From: Cloacibacterium sp.
GTDB taxonomy: Bacteria > Bacteroidota > Bacteroidia > Flavobacteriales > Weeksellaceae
DNA length: 36,888 nt
Assembly: GCA_017995195.1 (NCBI GenBank)
Contig: JAGOJI010000011.1
Span: 1 to 36,888 of the forward strand
Direction of reading: 5' to 3'
The notes beneath the pieces were generated by a model. The model was not told the DNA's origin and did no database searches. It saw only the letters and a list, made by a program, of their open reading frames with translations. Positions 32,486-36,888 of the stretch are shown here, one piece after another (position 1 is the stretch's first letter; each line of letters starts with the position of its first letter). Made by a program: the position numbers and the translations under genes.

Positions 32486-33350
32486 CGAAGTTTTGAATAC
32501 CAATACTACTACCAACAAGCCTAAATGGATTCGTGTAAAACTCCCTACAGGAAAAAACTACCGCGAACTGCGAACCTTGGTAGATAAATATAAACTCAAC
32601 ACCATTTGCCAAAGTGGTTCGTGTCCCAATATGGGCGAGTGTTGGGGCGAAGGCACAGCAACTTTCATGATTTTAGGTAATATATGTACCCGTTCATGTG
32701 GATTCTGCGGAGTAAAAACCGGCAAACCTTTGGATGTAAACTGGGACGAGCCCGAAAAAGTAGCCCGCTCCATCAAACTGATGAAAATAAAACATGCTGT
32801 TTTAACATCAGTAGATCGAGATGATTTGAAGGACATGGGTTCCATTTTATGGGCAGAAACCGTAAATGCTGTGAGAAGAATATCTCCCGGAACCACTATG
32901 GAAACTTTGATTCCTGATTTTCAAGGGATTACTAAGCATATCGATCGATTGGTTGAAGTAGCTCCGGAAGTTATTTCCCACAATATGGAAACCGTAAAAC
33001 GACTCACTCGCGAGGTGAGGATTCAAGCAAAATACGAACGTAGTTTAGAAGTTTTAAGGTATCTAAAAGAAGCCGGACAACGCCGAACGAAAACAGGAAT
33101 TATGCTGGGCTTGGGAGAAGAAAAAGAAGAAGTTTTTCAGGCAATCGAAGAAATTAGAAATGCTCAAGTAGACATTATTACCTTAGGGCAATATCTTCAG
33201 CCCACCCGAAAACATTTACCTGTAAAAAGGTTTATTCCACTTGAAGAATTTGAAGAATACAGAATTTTTGCCGAAAATCTTGGTTTCAGACATGTAGAAA
33301 GCTCGCCTTTAGTAAGAAGCTCTTACCATGCCGAGAAACATATACATTAG
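32478..33350 (+). CDS. lipA: Lipoyl synthase
   Basis: LipA is a radical-SAM enzyme that inserts two sulfur atoms into octanoyl chains on E2 and H proteins. The auxiliary cluster is bound by CQSGSCPNMGECW (three Cys) and the radical-SAM cluster by CTRSCGFCGV (CxxxCxxC). The conserved C-terminal Ser of the auxiliary cluster is in SSPLVRSSYHAEKH. The 290-residue length is normal. The ATG at 32478 overlaps the end of the sigma factor gene by eight bases; an earlier TTG at 32466 is less likely. It converges on the exporter gene with only five bases between stops. Confidence 0.96.
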   Translation: MSNEVLNTNTTTNKPKWIRVKLPTGKNYRELRTLVDKYKLNTICQSGSCPNMGECWGEGTATFMILGNICTRSCGFCGVKTGKPLDVNWDEPEKVARSIKLMKIKHAVLTSVDRDDLKDMGSILWAETVNAVRRISPGTTMETLIPDFQGITKHIDRLVEVAPEVISHNMETVKRLTREVRIQAKYERSLEVLRYLKEAGQRRTKTGIMLGLGEEKEEVFQAIEEIRNAQVDIITLGQYLQPTRKHLPVKRFIPLEEFEEYRIFAENLGFRHVESSPLVRSSYHAEKHIH

Positions 33351-33866
33351 ACTTATTAGGTAATTAGGAATTCTCTAATTTGCGTATTTTCCAAAACAAA
33401 AACTTCATCAGCAATCCTACTCACATCTTCGGAATGGTGGCTGATAATGAATATTATTGCGTCTGACTTTAGTTTTTGAATGAGGTCATAAATAAAATTT
33501 CTATTCATCAAATCCAACGAAGAAGTCGGTTCGTCTAAAATCAAAAATTTTGGTTGATGATAAAGAGCGCGCATCCATCCTAACAATTGCTTTTGTCCAC
33601 CAGATAAATTGATTCCTTCTTCACCAACCAAAGTCATAAAACCTTGTGGTAAAGAGTTGACAAACTTATCAAATCCTAAAGAAATAATATTTTGTAATTT
33701 TTGTTCGTCAATTTTCTCGTCAAGAATAATGTTTTCTAAAACATTTCCATTAAAAAGTTGTATGTTTTGTGGAACTACACTAACATAGTTTCGCCAATTC
33801 TCTAATGAAATATTTTGTAAATCAATGTTTTCGTTTATTAAAATATTTCCGTTTTCAGGGAAATAA

Positions 33867-33874
33867 TTTTTTTT
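33867..33874 (-). other. A8 homopolymer frameshift site in the exporter ATPase
   Basis: The coding strand reads TTGCAAAAAAAATTAT. With eight A residues the frame ends after LQKKLFP; with seven it reads LQKNYFPENG and joins the rest of the ATPase. The shift needed is +1 (or -2), so a -1 slip on A-AAA-AAA would not rescue it, but transcriptional slippage giving seven A residues would. Confidence 0.85.
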
Positions 33875-35455
33875 GCAAAATTTCTGTAAGTGTAGTTTTC
33901 CCACTTCCGCTTTCTCCCAAAAGACAAACGATTTTTCCTTTCTCCAATCTTAACGAAATGTCGTTTAAAAGTCTGCTTCTTCCATTAAATCTGAAATCAA
34001 GATTTTTGATTTCAACAGAATTTAGTTCCGTAAGATTTTCTCCATCTGATTTTTCTTTTGGCAAAGAAGAATATTCAAACATTCTATCAAATGCAACCCT
34101 TGCTTCTTGAATCGGGATACTTGCCAAAGCCAAATTAGTAATTGAAGATAATAAGGAACTTGAAATCCCTATAATCGCCATTAATTCACCAACTTTTATA
34201 TCATTAATTACAACTCCATAAGAAGAAAAACTCAAAATTCCGAGCAAAATGAAAACCAATGCTATCCCAGAATAAAGTGTAATCTTCAAATTCAGTTTTC
34301 CTAAATCGTATATTTTATTTTGGAAATTCTCAAAGAAAACCTCGTTCCTTTTAAGAAAAAGACTCTGTTTTGAAAATCCTTTTACCACATCAATTCCTCT
34401 TATGCTGTCGATATAATTGGCTTCGTTTCCGCTGTAAGCCTGCATTACATTACGCTGGGATTCAATAATCCGTTTATTGAATCTGAAAATCAAATAAAAT
34501 ATAAAAGGCGAAACCAATAAACAAAACAATGCTAGTTTCCAAGAATAATAAAAAAGAAAACCAATAGAAGTCAGTACACTCAATATATCTGTCGCAGTAT
34601 TGGTGATTAAAAGTTTAATAACATTTTGTATTCTTTGGGTATCGTTTAATCTTGCTACAAAATCTCCAACTTTTCGGGTGTCAAAAAACATCTTGGGAAG
34701 ATGAAGCAAAGAAGAGTAAAATTTCAAATTTATCCTAACATTAAAGGCCTTGCTTTGTTTAATAATGTAAAGTTCTCGCAATGCTTGAATACCAACTCTC
34801 CCCAAAAGCAATAAACCAAGAAAACCAATACTTAACATTAGAATATTTAGTTTCCGTTTTGGCAAAATATCGTCTATCAATTTTTGTGAAAAAATGGACA
34901 TCGACATTCCGAGCAAAGTAAAAATAACGCCTAAAAAAATAATGGTATAAACCGCTTCGCTATCTTCGTTAATTAGGTTTTTCAACCATTTTAGTTTTTC
35001 TTTATTAGTTTCAGAAGTTTTTATAAAGTCTTTGTTCGGTTCTAAAGTGAGGCAGCTTTTTGACTTCCAAACCTTTTCCAAATATTCTTTCGACCAATAT
35101 TCTAATCCTTTGGAAGGATATCCAATAAGAAATTGATTGTTTTTAGAAGAATCTCTATAAAAACAGACCACATAATGTTCGTATTTTTCATCAATGATAA
35201 CGTGCAAAATTACAGGTTTTCCGTGTTCAATCAAAGCATTTGTGTTTGCTTCACAACCTTCAGCTTCAAACCCTATTTCATTAGCACATTGGTAAAGTCC
35301 TAAAAGTGTTGTTCCTGTTTTAGCGGTACCACTTTTTTCTCGGAGTGTTTCTAAAGAAATATCTCCGCCGTAATAACGTACCAAAGATTGAATGCAACCA
35401 ACCCCACAATCCGTTAAATCCTTTTGGAGCGAAAATGTTTTTTGGATGAGTTTAT

Positions 35456-35488
35456 CCTCACCCCGACCCTCTCCAAAAGAGAGGGAGC
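35456..35488. repeat. Palindromic REP-like repeat inside the exporter 5' end
   Basis: CCCTCTC (35467-35473) and GAGAGGG (35479-35485) form a 7-bp GC-rich stem with a CAAAA loop, next to a G/C-skewed tail CCTCACCCCGA. The base composition is much more GC-rich than the surroundings, and I recall the same sequence as a dispersed intergenic repeat in other bacteria. Here it is translated as residues about 12-23 (SLSFGEGRG) of the exporter. Confidence 0.6.
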
Positions 35489-35518
35489 CAGTTACGCGTT
35501 TGAAAAATTTTCTATTTT

Positions 35519-36046
35519 TCATTCTTTCATCTTCTCGAAATCTGTTAAAACTTTTTCAATTTTTGTTGCTCCCGTACTTCTATGAACCAGCTTGTTTTCA
35601 GAATTGTAACCGAGAAAATAAGGAATTCCTGTCATTGCAAACTTCAGGTATACTTCAGATTTCGGGTCGTTGCACCATTTTATGTTTTCGGCTTTGTCCA
35701 GTTTATAATTTCCTGCAAACCGGCGTATTTCTTCTAATGGTTTATCGGTGAACATAATCCAGTTAATGTCTTTATGTTTTTCATTTATCTGCGAAAGTTC
35801 CTCCATTTCTGCTTGGCAATATTCGCATTCGGGATTGAAGTACACCAAAACTTTATTTCCCTTGGGAATTTCGTTTTGGGTTACAGAATTTCCATTAATA
35901 TCTTTTACGGAGAATGTGGGAATGTTTTTCAACCCTTCTATTTTTTCTTTTTTCTTTTGAAAATTGAAAAAGAGATAAACCATCGTTCCTATCAATAAAA
36001 CGGGAATAATGACGGCAAGTATTTTTAATGTGTTTTTACTTTTCAT
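35519..36046 (-). CDS. Membrane-anchored thioredoxin-like protein (TlpA/peroxiredoxin-like)
   Basis: Starting at 36046 (MKSKNTLKIL) gives 175 residues with one N-terminal membrane helix (about 6-28) and a periplasm-facing thioredoxin fold. The redox motif is CEYC (NPECEYCQAE) and a cis-Pro loop TGIPYF follows about 90 residues later. It probably reduces or forms disulfides in an exported substrate. Its stop overlaps the exporter start codon (ATGA, four bases), showing translational coupling, so a role in maturing the exported peptide is likely. The frame is open upstream to 36169, but that extension runs through a repeat element and is unlikely to be used. Confidence 0.85.
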   Translation of the reverse strand: MKSKNTLKILAVIIPVLLIGTMVYLFFNFQKKKEKIEGLKNIPTFSVKDINGNSVTQNEIPKGNKVLVYFNPECEYCQAEMEELSQINEKHKDINWIMFTDKPLEEIRRFAGNYKLDKAENIKWCNDPKSEVYLKFAMTGIPYFLGYNSENKLVHRSTGATKIEKVLTDFEKMKE

Positions 36047-36065
36047 ACTTAAAAAAAAGAATAAA

Positions 36066-36188
36066 GTCGCGGAGCGACGAAATATTGGTAGCAAGAATTT
36101 AAATATTAGAAATGAAGCACCAGAGGTGCGAAACCAAAACCAAGATGTCAAAACTATCTTATCTACCAATATTTCGCTCCTTCGGAGC
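36066..36188. repeat. 123-bp MITE/REP-like element with three 13-nt hairpins
   Basis: The ends carry a perfect 14-bp inverted repeat: CGAAATATTGGTAG (36078-36091) and CTACCAATATTTCG (36163-36176). Three equal hairpins with 5-bp stems and 3-base loops sit at the left end (GTCGCGGAGCGAC, 36066-36078), centre (GCACCAGAGGTGC, 36117-36129) and right end (GCTCCTTCGGAGC, 36176-36188). It fills the gap between two genes of one operon. No open frame encodes a transposase, so it would be non-autonomous. Confidence 0.8.
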
Positions 36189-36190
36189 TT

Positions 36191-36835
36191 TTAATACTGT
36201 GCATTAAGAATTAAGAAACAAACTACACCCACCCAAAAAAGCAATCCAACTCCGTAAGTAAGCGTAACCAAACCGAAAGATTTGGAAAATTTCACTTTGT
36301 TGTCTGATAACTCTGTAATTCCCCAAGCCAAAAATCCCCAATAAAAAAATTCAAAAAGATTAACCAATTGCAACGGATAAGCCAGCCATTTCTCCGTAGA
36401 AATATGCTCCCGAAGACTGATTAAGGAAATGGGATAGTAAGTTTGCAAGTCTTCTAAAGTAAAATCGGGTTCCAGCCAATAGAAATTGATAAACTTGTAA
36501 GCACCTGCAATGATGAAAATAAACTCTGCCAAAAGAACGATAAAGAGAAAGTCTGAAAACTTTACTTTCTCTAATCCTGCTAAATCAAAAAGTTTAATAA
36601 AATTAAGGCAAAATGCTATCAACAAAACTTTTATCCCAATAAGCAAAGGTGTTACCGCATAACTTACCCACCACCATTTTTTCTGGCTTTCCATATAGTT
36701 TTGCACGACTTGGCTTGGGTAGTCTTTGGAAAGGAAGTCGAAGATTTTGGAATCTGTTCTAATAAAAGATAAATCTAAAAAATTAATGAAAATATGTAAT
36801 AGAACTATAATTGAAAATAAGTATAAAATTTTCAT
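36191..36835 (-). CDS. Five-helix membrane protein of unknown function
   Basis: This 214-residue inner membrane protein has five predicted helices, about residues 2-22, 53-80, 93-120, 155-178 and 187-212, with a Trp-rich stretch (KKWWWVSY) before helix 2 and an amphipathic loop (residues about 120-150). I recognise no family. It is upstream of the thioredoxin-like and exporter genes on the same strand, separated from them by the 123-bp repeat, and its stop codon lies three bases past the element. A role in peptide export or immunity is possible but unproven. Its promoter and any peptide gene lie beyond the right edge of the window. Confidence 0.7.
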   Translation of the reverse strand: MKILYLFSIIVLLHIFINFLDLSFIRTDSKIFDFLSKDYPSQVVQNYMESQKKWWWVSYAVTPLLIGIKVLLIAFCLNFIKLFDLAGLEKVKFSDFLFIVLLAEFIFIIAGAYKFINFYWLEPDFTLEDLQTYYPISLISLREHISTEKWLAYPLQLVNLFEFFYWGFLAWGITELSDNKVKFSKSFGLVTLTYGVGLLFWVGVVCFLILNAQY

Positions 36836-36888
36836 TATTTATTTGGAAAATTTATTTTTTTTTGATTTTTTTTAATCGGTTTTTAGAA

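Larger units (their letters stand above)
33356..35522 (-). pseudogene. C39-peptidase ABC exporter (PCAT), frameshifted in the ATPase domain
   Basis: Joined, the two frames (35522-33855 and 33904-33356) make about 721 residues, a normal length for a peptidase-containing ABC exporter that cleaves a double-glycine leader and exports the peptide. Order: C39 peptidase (1-160; DCG Cys39, EHYVV His116), transmembrane domain (about 190-440), then ATPase. Walker A (GESGSGKTTL) ends the first frame. The Q-loop VPQN, signature LSGGQKQ, Walker B FLILDEPTSSLD and His-loop ISHH are in the second. An extra A in an A8 run (33867-33874) separates them; removing one base restores the frame. The triad Asp position is Tyr135 (GYPSKG). 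Residues 12-23 come from a palindromic repeat. Sequencing error or slippage rescue cannot be excluded. Confidence 0.8.

Noticed and set aside
33867-33874. Programmed -1 ribosomal frameshift at the A8 run
   Set aside because: The downstream frame needs a +1 (or -2) shift, so a classical -1 slip would not produce the full ATPase.
36047-36169. N-terminal extension of the thioredoxin-like protein
   Set aside because: The extension is translated from the 123-bp repeat element and precedes a normal membrane anchor starting at 36046.

Overview
The window looks like chromosome from a low-GC member of the Bacteroidota, most likely class Flavobacteriia and the Weeksellaceae/Chryseobacterium-like group. 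The evidence is a secreted protein with a type IX secretion (T9SS) C-terminal sorting domain, TonB-dependent uptake, a menaquinone gene, Bacteroidota-type promoters (a TAnnTTTG -7 box, several with TTG about 16-22 bp upstream), and many typical Flavobacteriia housekeeping genes. Family names come from motifs read by eye; no database search was run. I count 30 protein-coding loci, one of them broken. No rRNA, tRNA or CRISPR was seen, and no gene-free stretch exceeds 300 bases.

Layout. 1-2.6 kb: a structured left edge, then an iron-type siderophore receptor whose promoter is bracketed by two copies of a Fur-like palindrome. 2.6-7.6 kb: a VanZ-like membrane protein, a secreted transglutaminase-like protein, and an ABC-F ATPase plus amino acid permease operon. 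7.7-10.7 kb: the polyphosphate pair ppk1-ppx with overlapping ends. 10.9-13.9 kb: tsaE, an alanine-dehydrogenase-like gene, a small membrane protein and prephenate dehydrogenase on one strand, flanked by inverted copies of a heptad-rich repeat. 14-19.9 kb: dusB, an ABC ATPase, menD, a DUF2459-type protein, queG and a rhodanese. 20-23.5 kb: a dicarboxylate/glutamate symporter, a BON lipoprotein with a BON-SH3 partner, and a T9SS cargo protein. 23.6-31.8 kb: envelope genes on the plus strand, namely a 1078-residue outer membrane protein, a LolA-like secreted protein, a VPS10/sortilin-like Asp-box protein and a small beta-barrel. 31.9-33.4 kb: an ECF sigma factor overlapping lipA. 33.4-36.9 kb: a peptide-export type operon (membrane protein, membrane-tethered thioredoxin, C39-peptidase ABC exporter).

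The most unusual material is repetitive DNA. At four places there are 7-bp-phased degenerate arrays, each with a different heptamer; one lies in frame inside the ABC-F gene. Two near-identical long palindromes sit directly after two envelope genes. A 123-bp element with three 13-nt hairpins and a 14-bp terminal inverted repeat sits between the genes of the export operon. A separate palindromic repeat forms part of the exporter N-terminus.

The exporter appears to be decaying: it has an extra A in an A8 run inside the ATPase domain and a replaced catalytic Asp in the peptidase domain. The alanine-dehydrogenase-like protein lacks the Lys and His expected of true alanine dehydrogenases. Any peptide substrate of the exporter would lie beyond the right edge.
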